A stretch of 64,000 nucleotides of DNA. Source: CAVSUB01 sp963816725. Lineage in GTDB: Bacteria > Acidobacteriota > Vicinamibacteria > Vicinamibacterales > 2-12-FULL-66-21. The DNA lies in the NCBI GenBank assembly GCA_963816725.1, contig CAWFMC010000024.1, forward strand, positions 217,679-281,678, given 5' to 3'. The notes beneath the pieces were generated by a model that saw only the letters and a list, made by a program, of their open reading frames with translations, was not told where the DNA came from and did no database searches. Both the position numbers and the translations under genes were made by a program. The first letter of the stretch is position 1. Every line of letters begins with the position of its first letter. Of the stretch, positions 26,299 through 36,173 are shown piece after piece.

Positions 26299-28786
26299 TC
26301 ACACCCGGCTGATGGAATTGGCGGCCGCCGTTGCCGACCTCCAGCAGATCAACTGGAGCGACGCGAAATCGGCAGCCCTGCCCGACGAGCGGCATCTCAT
26401 TCGCCAGCTCGAGGTGCTGGCGCGCGTCGCGGCGCTCCATCGCGGCCCCCAGGACCCGGCCCCGCGTGGAAGCGTGTTGCCCGCGCCTGGCGAGACTGGC
26501 GTTTCGCGCTGGGGCAGCCTCGAGTTGCGCCGTGAAATCGGCAACGGCAGCTACGCGACGGTCTACCTCGCCTGGGATCCCAGGCTCGAGCGCGAGGTGG
26601 CGCTCAAGATCCTTCACCATCGGGGCGACTCCGACCTGATGCCGGCCGTCATCCGCGAGGCCCGCCTGCTGGCGCGGGTGCGGCACCCCAACGTCGTCAC
26701 CGTCTACGGCGTCGATCAACTGGACGGGCTGGTCGGCCTGTGGATGGAGTTCGTCGAGGGGCTCAGCCTCAAGCAATTTCTGGCGATTACCGGCGTGCTC
26801 GACCCGCGTGAGGCCGCGCTGATCTGCCTGGACGTGTGCCGCGCCGCCGCCGCGGTGCACAAGGCCGGCCTGGTGCATCGGGACATCAAGGCGCAGAACG
26901 TCATGCGCGAGTCCGGCGGCCGCATCGTCCTGATGGATTTTGGGGCGGGGGAGTTGCTTGGCGAGCCGGTCGGTCTCCGCGGCGTGACCGGCACGCCGTT
27001 GTACATGGCGCCAGAGATCCTCGAGGGCCAGTCCGCGAGCGTCGCGTCGGACATCTACAGCCTCGGGGTCCTGCTGTATCACTTGGTCACCTTGCGCTAT
27101 CCCGTCGAGGCGCCGCGTGTCGACGAGTTGAAGGCGGCGCACCAGGCGGGCCGGATCACCTTGCTCAGCGACGTGCGGCCGGACCTCCCCGAGGGCTTTG
27201 TCCACGTCGTCAATCGCGCGTTGGAACCGGATCCGGCCAGGCGCTACCGCAGTGCTGGCGCGATGCAAGCCGATCTCGTCAGCGCACTGGGAGTCCACAC
27301 CGCGCCTGACACTGGCTTCAAGCCGTCGCCCTCGGCCGACCATGTCGTCACGCAGTCGGTGGCGGTGCTGCCGTTTCTCAACCTCGGGCCGGATCAGGAC
27401 ATCGATTACTTCTGCGATGGCCTGGCGGAAGACCTGCTGACGGCGCTCGGCAAGGTCAAGGGCCTGCGCGTCGCCTCACGCACCTCGTCGTTCAGTTTCC
27501 GCGGAACCACCGCGGACATCCGAACGATTTGCAAGCAGCTGAACGTGGACGCCGTCCTCGAGGGCAGCGTCCGGAAGTTCGGGACGCGGCTCCGCGTGAC
27601 GGCGCAGCTCGTGTCCGGCAGCGACGGCTGCCACATCTGGTCCGAGGGCTACGACCGCCAGATGGCCGACGTGTTCGCCGTCCAGGATGAAATCGCCCAG
27701 AACGTGGTCGACCGCCTCAAGACCACGGTTGCGGAGTTCCCCATGCGTCCGCTCATTCGACGCTACACCGACAACCCGCGGGCCTATCACCTGTATCTCA
27801 AAGGCCGCTTCTACTGGAGCCGGCGGTATCAGGGCGGCCTCCGCGCCGCCGTGGAACATTTTCAGAAGGCCATCGACGAGGATGCCGGTTACGCCCTGGC
27901 GCAAGTCGGTGTCGCGGACGCGTACACCTTCCTCGGCTTCTACTCCGTGCAACGGCCGAAGCTCGCGTTCGAGCGGGCGGCGGCAGCGGTCGAGCGCGCC
28001 CTGTCAATCGACCCCGAGTTACCCGAAGCCCACACCTCGCTGGCCCTCGTCAAGCTCGGGGCAGATTGGAACTCGGCCGAGGCGCAGGCCCAGTTCAAGC
28101 GAGCGCTCGAGCTCGATCCGACGCAGACCCTGGCGCGGATCTACTACGCATGGCTCCTCGTGCTGATGGGTGACCCGGGCACGGCCAACATGCACGTGCG
28201 CATTGCCCTCGAACTGGACCCGATGTCGCCGCTGGTGAGGACGGGCGCAGCCTACATGCTGTTCCTGTCGCGGCAATATGAAGGCGCCGTGTCGGAGTGC
28301 AAGAAGGCGCTCGAGATCGATGCGAACTTCATCATCGCCATCTACGTCATGGGCATGTGCCGCATCCAGCAGGCGCGATTCACGGAGGGCATCGAGCTGA
28401 TGGAACGCGCGGTCTCGATGGCGCACCGGGCGCCCTTCTATCTGGCGCTGCTCGGCAACTTCTACGCTCGCGCCGGTCTGCCCGAGCGCGCCCGCGAGAT
28501 CCTGCACGAGCTCGAGCAATGTCCGGCGGACGTCTACGTGCCGCCTCACGCGTTCGCTTACGTCTACGCGGGCCTGGGCGAGATGGACGCCGCCTTCGCG
28601 TGGCAGACCAAAGCGTTCGACGATGGGGCGTCGCCGTTCAACTACTTTTCGCCGGTGATAGAAGTGATGCAATCGGACCCGCGTCACGAGGCGGAGGTTC
28701 GACGCATGGGATGGACTGGGAAGATCGCCACGGCGCCGGGCAACGCGCCGGCGGCGGACTGGCCGGAGCCGTTCGATCCACTCTGA
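26288..28786 (+). CDS. Cytoplasmic Ser/Thr protein kinase with TolB-like and TPR domains
   Basis: An 832-residue protein. The kinase domain (about residues 78-340) is complete: glycine loop GNGSYATVY (Gly85), VALKIL with Lys107, HRDIKAQN with Asp199, and DFGAG with Asp217. A TolB/FlgO-like domain begins near residue 355 (SVAVLPFLNLGPDQDIDYFCDGLAEDL, DAVLEGSVRKFGTRLRVTAQL, IWSEGYDRQMADVFAVQDEIA). At least six TPR repeats then run to about residue 790. No membrane helix separates kinase and TolB domains, so this copy is soluble. The overlap with the sigma gene and the 19-bp gap to the next gene indicate translational coupling; the sigma factor is the obvious candidate partner. Confidence 0.92.
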   Translation: MVDDHTRLMELAAAVADLQQINWSDAKSAALPDERHLIRQLEVLARVAALHRGPQDPAPRGSVLPAPGETGVSRWGSLELRREIGNGSYATVYLAWDPRLEREVALKILHHRGDSDLMPAVIREARLLARVRHPNVVTVYGVDQLDGLVGLWMEFVEGLSLKQFLAITGVLDPREAALICLDVCRAAAAVHKAGLVHRDIKAQNVMRESGGRIVLMDFGAGELLGEPVGLRGVTGTPLYMAPEILEGQSASVASDIYSLGVLLYHLVTLRYPVEAPRVDELKAAHQAGRITLLSDVRPDLPEGFVHVVNRALEPDPARRYRSAGAMQADLVSALGVHTAPDTGFKPSPSADHVVTQSVAVLPFLNLGPDQDIDYFCDGLAEDLLTALGKVKGLRVASRTSSFSFRGTTADIRTICKQLNVDAVLEGSVRKFGTRLRVTAQLVSGSDGCHIWSEGYDRQMADVFAVQDEIAQNVVDRLKTTVAEFPMRPLIRRYTDNPRAYHLYLKGRFYWSRRYQGGLRAAVEHFQKAIDEDAGYALAQVGVADAYTFLGFYSVQRPKLAFERAAAAVERALSIDPELPEAHTSLALVKLGADWNSAEAQAQFKRALELDPTQTLARIYYAWLLVLMGDPGTANMHVRIALELDPMSPLVRTGAAYMLFLSRQYEGAVSECKKALEIDANFIIAIYVMGMCRIQQARFTEGIELMERAVSMAHRAPFYLALLGNFYARAGLPERAREILHELEQCPADVYVPPHAFAYVYAGLGEMDAAFAWQTKAFDDGASPFNYFSPVIEVMQSDPRHEAEVRRMGWTGKIATAPGNAPAADWPEPFDPL

Positions 28787-28805
28787 TGGTGCGCGAGAGG
28801 GAGCC

Positions 28806-30386
28806 ATGTCTCACGCCGTGTTCACCATCGTCACGCCCATCCGCCACGAGCGGCTGAAGGCCCTCGACGCGGTGCTCGAACTGATCGCCGACAATCCTCG
28901 CGACAACGAGTACCTGCCGTTCGGCAAGATCCCCGCCGTCCATTTCGCCTCATTCGTCATTTTCGAGCGGGAGAGCGACGAGCCGCTGCTGGTCTTCGAG
29001 AGCAATGTCGACGGCAAGGCCCAACCCTACTTTGAATGCTTGCTGAAGACCGCAGGGCCCGGTCTGGACGCTATCTACCGGAACGTGGAGGGTTATCGGA
29101 TCGATGCGGACGCTGGGGCCAGGCTGCGGTTCTTCATCGAGCACCTGGTGACGCCGAACCTCTTTCACGTCGGGACGCCCTCGGTGACGGCGCGGAACGT
29201 CGCGGCCGACAGGGATCTCCGGGCCGCGCTCGAGACGAACCTGGACCTGCTGACGGGAAACGCGCTCGACCGTCCGCCGGCGGAGTGGCTGTGGCGCCGC
29301 CTGGCCGATCGGGTCAACGTTCCGCCATCGCTGTCCACTGCCTGGATGAGCGACGTCGTCAAGGGCGAGCAGCAGCCGAACGTCCGGTGGATCCCGAGTC
29401 GCCCGTCGGGACGCGGCGAGGTGCTGCGGGCCCGGGGACTTGCCGCAGCGATCGTGGTCGCACTACTCGGCTCTCTGGCGCTGGTCTTTGGGGCCTTGCT
29501 CTATTGGGGCGTCGCGGCATTGATTGGCGGTTACGTCGTGCTGTCGGTGCTGCTTGCGGCCGCCAACACGATCCTGAGCGGCTGGCCGGCCGGCGGTTTC
29601 CGTTTCAGCTGGCCCGCGGTCAGGCTGATGCTCGCGGCGGCAGCCGTCGCGCTCGCGGCCGGCGCGCTGCTGAAGCTACCTGTCGTCGCCGGCTGGATTT
29701 CCGGTTGGCCTGCAGCCGCGCTCTCGATCGAGACGGTCGGCGTGCTCGTCCTTCTGCTGGGCGTGGGGTTGATTGGTCCCGGCCTCATGGTCTGGTTATC
29801 GACCACGATCCTGCGTGTTCCGCCTCGCGAAGGGCAGTTCCAGCGGCTGCGGACGCAGCAGCGCCACGCGCTTCTCGACGCCGAGGACCGCGACGTCCAA
29901 AACCACATGTCGGCGCTGGTGCGGATCGAGCCGGTGTGGTATCGGCTGTGGACGCTGCGCGCGTTCTTGTGGCTGCTTCAACGGCTCTACTACCGCGTAT
30001 TTCTCACTAAGGGAAAGCTGGTCTCGATACCGACCGTCCACTTCGCCCAGTGGGTGTTGCTCGATCGCGGGCGTTTCCTGTTTCTGTCCAATTACGATCA
30101 CAGCTGGAGCCGCTATCTCGATGACTTCGGCGTGCGCATCGGCGACGGTATCGTCAAGCTGTGGGGCCAGGGCATCGGGTTCCCCGGCATCAGCAACCTG
30201 ACCCAGTTCAAGGAATATGCGCGCTCCACGATGGTTCCGCATGCGGTGTGGTACTCCGCGTATCCGGGGCTGACCGTGCGGCAGATCTGGACCAATCAGA
30301 AGCTGCGGACGGATCTGTTCTCGGACTCCAGCGACGAAGAGGCGGCGGACCGGCTCGGGCGACTGGCCGCCGCGGATTCACTGTGA
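28806..30386 (+). CDS. Membrane protein with duplicated soluble motif flanking a four-helix membrane core
   Basis: A 526-residue protein I cannot assign by name. An N-terminal cytosolic-type domain (1-205) contains KIPAVHFASFVIFERE with His46. About four membrane helices lie between residues 213 and 332. A C-terminal domain (335-526) contains SIPTVHFAQWVLLDRG with His412 and LFLSNYDHSWSRYLDDFG. The paired IPxVHFAxxV motifs indicate an internal duplication, perhaps two ferredoxin-like (dimeric alpha-beta-barrel) halves, a fold also used by DyP peroxidases. Its stop overlaps the peroxidase gene start in TGATG, so it probably anchors or assists that enzyme. ATG 28806 has GGGAG upstream. Confidence 0.8.
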   Translation: MSHAVFTIVTPIRHERLKALDAVLELIADNPRDNEYLPFGKIPAVHFASFVIFERESDEPLLVFESNVDGKAQPYFECLLKTAGPGLDAIYRNVEGYRIDADAGARLRFFIEHLVTPNLFHVGTPSVTARNVAADRDLRAALETNLDLLTGNALDRPPAEWLWRRLADRVNVPPSLSTAWMSDVVKGEQQPNVRWIPSRPSGRGEVLRARGLAAAIVVALLGSLALVFGALLYWGVAALIGGYVVLSVLLAAANTILSGWPAGGFRFSWPAVRLMLAAAAVALAAGALLKLPVVAGWISGWPAAALSIETVGVLVLLLGVGLIGPGLMVWLSTTILRVPPREGQFQRLRTQQRHALLDAEDRDVQNHMSALVRIEPVWYRLWTLRAFLWLLQRLYYRVFLTKGKLVSIPTVHFAQWVLLDRGRFLFLSNYDHSWSRYLDDFGVRIGDGIVKLWGQGIGFPGISNLTQFKEYARSTMVPHAVWYSAYPGLTVRQIWTNQKLRTDLFSDSSDEEAADRLGRLAAADSL

Positions 30387-33050
30387 TGGCTGAGACGCCG
30401 CACTGCGACTGGCACGATGTGCAGGGCCTCGGTACTGCGCGGCTACAACCAGCTGCCCGTGGGGGAATGTCTGATCCTCACGTTTGCCGATCACGAATCC
30501 ATCAGGAGCTGGCTCAAACAGGCGCTCCGCTACGTCTCGCGCGGTGACGATCCGCCGTCCTCGATCGCCTGCGCTATCGCGCTGAGTCACGCGGGACTGC
30601 TCAAGCTGTCGGGCTCCGCCGACGGATCTGCCTTGCGCCACTTCTCGCGAGAGTTCACGGAGGGCATGTCCGGCGACCCGCACCGCAGCCGCATTCTGGG
30701 CGACAGCGGCCCGAGCGATCCGAGCACCTGGGAGTGGGGAGGGGGACACGGCAAGGTCGACGCGCTCGTCTTCGCCTGCGCCGAGTCCCAGGAGCGGCTC
30801 CGGGAGTTGCACGGACAGCTGGCGCCCGCGGCGGGGGAGGCGTCAGCGAAGACCATCACCCTGACTGATCTATACGGGGCCGAGCACTTCGGCTTCAGGG
30901 ACGGTGTCTCGCAGCCGATCCTGGAGACGACGCGGCTGGCCCGGCATCGTCCTGATTCCCACCACGTCGTGAAGCTGGGTGAGATGCTGCTCGGGTACCC
31001 GGACAATGGCGGCTTCGTGGCCTCCGTGCCCGCGGTGCTCGACAACGAGGCGTTCGGCCGGAACGGAAGCTATCTCGTGTGCCGGCAGCTCGAACAGGAC
31101 GTCGCGAAGTTCGACGCCTTCGTGGCCCGGGCCGCTGAAGGCACGGGACTCGATGCCGCCGCGGGGGCGGCGATCGTCAGGGCGAAGATGCTGGGTCGCC
31201 GGAACGACGGCTCGCCTCTGCTGCCCACGTCGGCGAACGGCTCGACCGACACGGACAACGAGTTCGGGTATTTCGAGCACGATCGTGAGGGCCGCGCGTG
31301 TCCCATCGGCGCCCATATCCGGCGCGCCAATCCGCGTGACACGCTCGAGACCGACAGCAAGGATCGATGGCAGGCCGCGAACCGGCATCGTATTCTGCGG
31401 CGCGGCCGCCCCTATGGGCCGCGCTGGACCGGGCACGACGAGCGGCCGGTGCGTCGCGGGCTGCTGTTCCTTGGACTGAATGCCGACATCGATCGCCAGT
31501 TCGAGTTCATCCAGCACAACTGGCTGAACGATCCCGCCTTCGCCGGCCTGTTCGGCGAGACAGACCCGGTTGTCGGCGATGATCCGGCCGGAGAAGGGAA
31601 CGCATCGCCGCTCCGTTACCTGGCGGAACATGCTCCCGTGTCCGGAGGGCCCGCAGCGTTGCCGCAAGGACGCGCCCTGACGATGCCTGGATCGCCCGCC
31701 CGGTGCAGACGGACCGACCTGGAGCGGTTCGTGACCACGCGCGGCGGGGAGTACTTCTTTCTACCCGGACTGCGAGCCCTCGAATTTCTTGCAGGTGTTC
31801 GAGCCATGCACGACGGACATCGCTTCAAAGAGGATCACGCCCCGGACTCCCGCGAGGGTCCGGCGGTTGACGCGCTGGCGTCCACGCTCACCGCACACGT
31901 CCGCGAGGACGCGGAGATCGAGGCGGCGAGAAGCGCCGGACCCGTGATGCTGCGGCGGGACGCGCACGCCAAGATGCACGGCTGCGTGCAGGCGGAGCTC
32001 GAGGTCAGCGACGACGTCCCCGAGCCCCTGCGGCACGGTATCTTCGCGCGGTCGCGGACGTTCCCGGCCTGGGTGCGGTTCTCGAACGCCCACGGCCTTC
32101 GGCACGACCTCGAGATCGACCCGCGCGGCATGGCCATCAAGGTGCTTGGACTCGACGCCCCGGCCACCGAGCGGCTGGCGGACGAGGCCACCACTCAGGA
32201 CTTCCTGCTGGTCACGCACGACTCCTTCTTCGTCCCAAGTCCGATCGAGTTCGTCGACTTTCCGATGGCGCTTCGATCCGGCGGCGCCAGCCTCGTCGGC
32301 TTCTTCGTCAAGCGACGGTTGTGGCGCGGCGGCTGGGCCCTGGTGCGCTCGGGTTTCGTCATTGCTGAGAGTCCGCTGACGCTGGCGTATTTCAGTCAGA
32401 CGCCATATCGCCTGGGCCCGTCGATCGTGAAGCTGCAGGCGCGCCCGGCACGCCGGGCGGATCTCTCGACGAAAGTTCGTTTCCTCTTGCGGGCGGTGCC
32501 ATGTAACCTGCTGATGACTTTGGGCGCGGCACTCGGGGCGAGCCAGCGGACTCGCGACTGGTGCGCCCGCCACTGGGACCCGGACGGCATGAGGCACGCG
32601 ATGGCCGGCACGCTGCGCGAGCAAAAGGCATCGTTCGACATCTGCGTGCAGCGGCGGACGTCTGAGGCGATGCCGGTGGACGATCCAACTGTCCCGTGGA
32701 GTCAGACTCAGTCGCCGTATCAGAAGGTTGCGACGCTTCGCATCTTCCGCCAGCCGGTCGCAGGGGGAGAAGCGCTGGCCGGCCCGGCCGCCGAGCGGGC
32801 TGCCGAGGCGATGAGTGCCGTTGGCGAGCGGTTGTCGTTTTCTCCGTGGCACGGTCTCAAGGCGCACGAACCGCTCGGCGCGATCAACCGGGCGCGGCGG
32901 AAGGTGTACCACACCATTGCCGCAGTCAGGAATTCGGCCAATCAGGCCAAGATCGGCGACCCCTCGACGGTCGAATTCGATAAGATCCGCGAGATGGTCA
33001 AGGCCGGAGAAGTGGGCGCCGGACCGCCCGCAGCCTTGCCCGTGGGCTGA
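30386..33050 (+). CDS. DyP-type peroxidase fused to catalase-like heme domain (one-base shift near the N-terminus)
   Basis: About 888 residues. ATG 30386 overlaps the previous stop and reads MAETPHCDWHDVQGL; one surplus base near 30430 moves the frame to VLRGYNQLPVGECLILTFAD. Read literally, translation would begin at ATG 30417. The N-terminal 460 residues are a DyP peroxidase: FGFRDGVSQP (the GxxDG motif with the distal Asp), GAHIRRANPR (proximal heme His), and GLLFLGLNADIDRQFEFIQ. From about residue 470 a catalase-related heme domain follows: DAHAKMHGCVQAELEV (distal His), FPAWVRFSNAHG, DPRGMAIKVLG, DFLLVTHDSFF, and YFSQTPYRLGP (candidate axial Tyr). No signal peptide is seen. Two heme active sites in one chain would suit peroxide detoxification or oxidation of a hydroperoxide substrate. 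Confidence 0.85.
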
Positions 33051-33060
33051 AACATCAAGC

Positions 33061-36000
33061 ATGTTCAGTGGCGGCCGCAGAGGAGAACACACCTCGATCA
33101 TCCTGTTCGTACTCGCGATGCTGGTCGCCGGGCCGGGTCTCTCCTCCGCGAGCGCGGATCAGAGCCGCGCGACGTCCGCAGACCTCGTCGGCGTCGTGAG
33201 GGATGCGTCGGCTGCCGTCCTGCCCGACGCCCATGTGACTGCCACCAACAATGCCACCGGCCTGAGCCGTGCGACGGACAGTGGGCCCGACGGCCGCTTT
33301 GTCCTGCCCGCACTCCCGGTGGGGACCTACACCGTCGTGGCGACTCGCCAGGGCTTCGCGCCGCTCACCGTGCCGGACGTGGTGCTGACGCTCGGCGCCG
33401 CGGCGGAGGTGGTGCTCGACCTGGCGATCGCCGGTCTCGAGACGCGAGTCACCGTCGCCGGCGAGCAACGCGTCGTCGCCGTGCCATCGAGCGCCGTGGC
33501 CAGCGTCGTCTCACAGGCGCAGATCGATCGTTTGCCAACCAACGACCGCGCGTTCATCGGGTTCGCGCTGACGACGCCCGGGGTGGCGCCGGATCAAACG
33601 CCGCAACAGGGCGCATCCCGCACCTCGGGACTGACGTTCGCCGGCCAACGGGCGCGGTCGAACAACATCACCGTGGACGGCCTCGACAACAACGACGAGA
33701 CCGTCGGCAGCGTCCGTGCGCTCTTCAGCCAGGAAGCGATTCGCGAATTTCAGGTGGTGGCCGGCGCGTTCCCGGCCGAGTTCGGCAAGGCGTCGGGCGG
33801 CCTCGTCAACGTCGTGACGCGCAGTGGTACCAACACGTTCAACGGAACCGCGTTCGGCTTCTTCCGCGACCGCGCCCTCAGCGCCAAAGCCTACTTCGAC
33901 AAGTTCGACGCCGCGGGCAATCCGCTGGACAGCGACAAGGGTCCGTTCTCGCAGCACCAGTTCGGCGCGGTGTTCGGCGGCCCGGTGAGGAAGAACCGGG
34001 CGTTCTTCTTCACTTCGTTCGAGCGACTGACGTCAACGGTCAGCAACTTCGTCAACATCGACGATGTCACGCCGGTTCTGAATCCGGTGGTGCCCGGATC
34101 CGTGCTGGGAACCGCCGCCCAAATCCTCAGAGCGGCGGGGTTTCCGGTGGAGACCGGACACGTCCCATACGACGTTCGCGGCACCGCGTTCCTCGCGAAG
34201 GGCGATCTACAACTCGGCGACGGCCACTTGATGAGCCTGCGCGTGAACACCGCGTCGGAGCTCAATGAGAACATCGAGCCGTTCGGCGGGCAGGTTGCCC
34301 GCAGCCGGGCAGCGGCGCTCGACAGCAGTGACTTCATGATCGCGCTGACGGACACCAGGACGTTCGGGGCGCGGCGGCTCAACGAGCTGCGGATCCAGGT
34401 CGCGTCCAGAAATCAGCTGGTTCGCTCCCTCGATCCTTCATGCGATGGGTTGTGCGATCAAGAGAACGAAGGCGGCCCGACGCTGGAGGTGAGTGGCGTG
34501 GCCAGCGTGGGACGGCAGCGCTTCACGCCTACGCCGCGGGACAATACCCGTTACCAGGTCGTCGACACGATCAGCGAGTACCTCGGCAACCATCAGTTGA
34601 AGGCCGGCGTCGACGCCAGCTTCATCCAGGGCCGGAACCAGGCGTTGCCGCTGCATTTCGGCGGACGCTACATCTTCGCGCAGCAGTTGACGCTTCCGCT
34701 GATCACGGGGCAGCCACCCGTTGCGGTGAGCGGCATCCAGGCGGTCGCGCTCGGGCTCCCCGCGGCGTACGTCCAGGGTTACGGCAACTCGGGCCGCGCT
34801 TACGACACCGCAGATCTGTCGCTGTTCGGGCAGGACGAGTGGCGCGTGCGTCGCGACCTGACGGTCAACGCCGGGCTCAGGTATCAGCGGCAGTTCTGGC
34901 CGTCCACGTCGCTCAGTGTGTCTGGCTATCCGGCCCCCTACACGTTCCCCAGCGACAACAACAATCTCGCGCCACGGGTCGGAGCGGTGTGGACCTGGCA
35001 AACCGCCCGCCGCACCTCGGTCCACGGCGCGTACGGCGTCTTCTACGACAACATCATTTCCTCTGTCTATGGGATCAGCCGGTTCATCAACGGCACGGAT
35101 GGCGTGCGGACGCTCGTGCTGCCCGCGCCCGGCGCGTTCGGCGCCTGGGCGGCGCCCGGACATCGGGTCGACGAAGCGACGGCGGTCGCGGTGCTCGGCC
35201 ATCCGTATCCAAGTGTCGCCATACCCATCGATCCGGGACTGCGCACATCGTCGGCCCAGCAACTCGCGGTCGGTCTGAGCAGGGATCTCGCCGATCGCTG
35301 GACGATGGACATCAATTTCCTGCATGTCAAAGGGCAGGGGCAGCTCGGCACGATCGATTACAACCCGATCGTGCCGTCACTCGGTCCTGGCCGGCGCCCG
35401 AACGACATCAACGGTGTGCCGGGCACGTCGGCCTCGGTGCTGCAGTACACGTCCTTCGGCGAGACCTGGTATCGCGGCTTGACTGTCGGCCTCGACCGCC
35501 GGTTCGAAGGCGCCACGGCGTTGCGGGTCAGCTACACGCTCTCGCGCGCGGACGACAACTCCACCGATTTCCAGAGCGCGTTCCTGCCGCAGGACAACGG
35601 TCGCGGCCGGAATCCCGCGGATCTCAACGGGCTACCGATCGGGTTCGATCCCAACAGCGAGCGCGGCCCGTCAACGCAGGACCAGCGCCATCGCCTGACG
35701 GTGAGTGGCACGCGCGTCCTGGGCCGCGGCTTCAGCGTGTCGGCGATCGCCGGCGTGGGATCCGGCCGGCCGTTCAACATCCTCGCGGGCAGCGATCTGA
35801 ACGGGGACGGGGATGGGGGCAGTCCGGCGACGGATCGACCGCGCCGCGTGCCGGCTGACCCGGCGACCAGCATCGCCCGGAATGCGGGACGGCTGCCGAC
35901 GCAGGCCACCTGCGATGTCCGGGGGATGAAGGCGGTGAGGCTGGGCGAACGCGTGACCGCTGAATTCAGCTTCGATGTGTTCAATCTGTTCAACCGCACC

Positions 36001-36129
36001 AACTTCACCGATGTGCAGCGGGTGTTCGGTGCCGGCAGTTACCCTGACCAGCCGCTGCCGACCTACGGCCAGTTCACGCAGGCCGCGCCGCCGCGCCAGG
36101 CGCAACTTGGGGTGAAGGTGCACTTCTAG
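33061..36129 (+). CDS. TonB-dependent receptor, Oar-like
   Basis: A 1,022-residue protein from ATG 33061. The frame is open further upstream, but only inside the peroxidase gene, and a signal peptide begins here (TSIILFVLAMLVAGPGLSSASA). A carboxypeptidase-regulatory domain (LVGVVRDASAAVLPDAHVTATN) is followed by a plug (LPTNDRAFIGFALTTPGV, ITVDGLDNNDETVG, ASGGLVNVVTRSGTN) and a large barrel ending QLGVKVHF. The ribosome-binding site is weak and the gene begins 10 bp after the peroxidase stop, so translation is probably coupled to it. This places an outer-membrane transporter in the same transcript as a sigma factor, kinase and heme enzyme. Its ligand is unknown. Confidence 0.9.
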   Translation: MFSGGRRGEHTSIILFVLAMLVAGPGLSSASADQSRATSADLVGVVRDASAAVLPDAHVTATNNATGLSRATDSGPDGRFVLPALPVGTYTVVATRQGFAPLTVPDVVLTLGAAAEVVLDLAIAGLETRVTVAGEQRVVAVPSSAVASVVSQAQIDRLPTNDRAFIGFALTTPGVAPDQTPQQGASRTSGLTFAGQRARSNNITVDGLDNNDETVGSVRALFSQEAIREFQVVAGAFPAEFGKASGGLVNVVTRSGTNTFNGTAFGFFRDRALSAKAYFDKFDAAGNPLDSDKGPFSQHQFGAVFGGPVRKNRAFFFTSFERLTSTVSNFVNIDDVTPVLNPVVPGSVLGTAAQILRAAGFPVETGHVPYDVRGTAFLAKGDLQLGDGHLMSLRVNTASELNENIEPFGGQVARSRAAALDSSDFMIALTDTRTFGARRLNELRIQVASRNQLVRSLDPSCDGLCDQENEGGPTLEVSGVASVGRQRFTPTPRDNTRYQVVDTISEYLGNHQLKAGVDASFIQGRNQALPLHFGGRYIFAQQLTLPLITGQPPVAVSGIQAVALGLPAAYVQGYGNSGRAYDTADLSLFGQDEWRVRRDLTVNAGLRYQRQFWPSTSLSVSGYPAPYTFPSDNNNLAPRVGAVWTWQTARRTSVHGAYGVFYDNIISSVYGISRFINGTDGVRTLVLPAPGAFGAWAAPGHRVDEATAVAVLGHPYPSVAIPIDPGLRTSSAQQLAVGLSRDLADRWTMDINFLHVKGQGQLGTIDYNPIVPSLGPGRRPNDINGVPGTSASVLQYTSFGETWYRGLTVGLDRRFEGATALRVSYTLSRADDNSTDFQSAFLPQDNGRGRNPADLNGLPIGFDPNSERGPSTQDQRHRLTVSGTRVLGRGFSVSAIAGVGSGRPFNILAGSDLNGDGDGGSPATDRPRRVPADPATSIARNAGRLPTQATCDVRGMKAVRLGERVTAEFSFDVFNLFNRTNFTDVQRVFGAGSYPDQPLPTYGQFTQAAPPRQAQLGVKVHF

Positions 36130-36173
36130 GGATAGCGGACCGCTTCGCTGCGGAAGCGGCATAATGTCCCACC

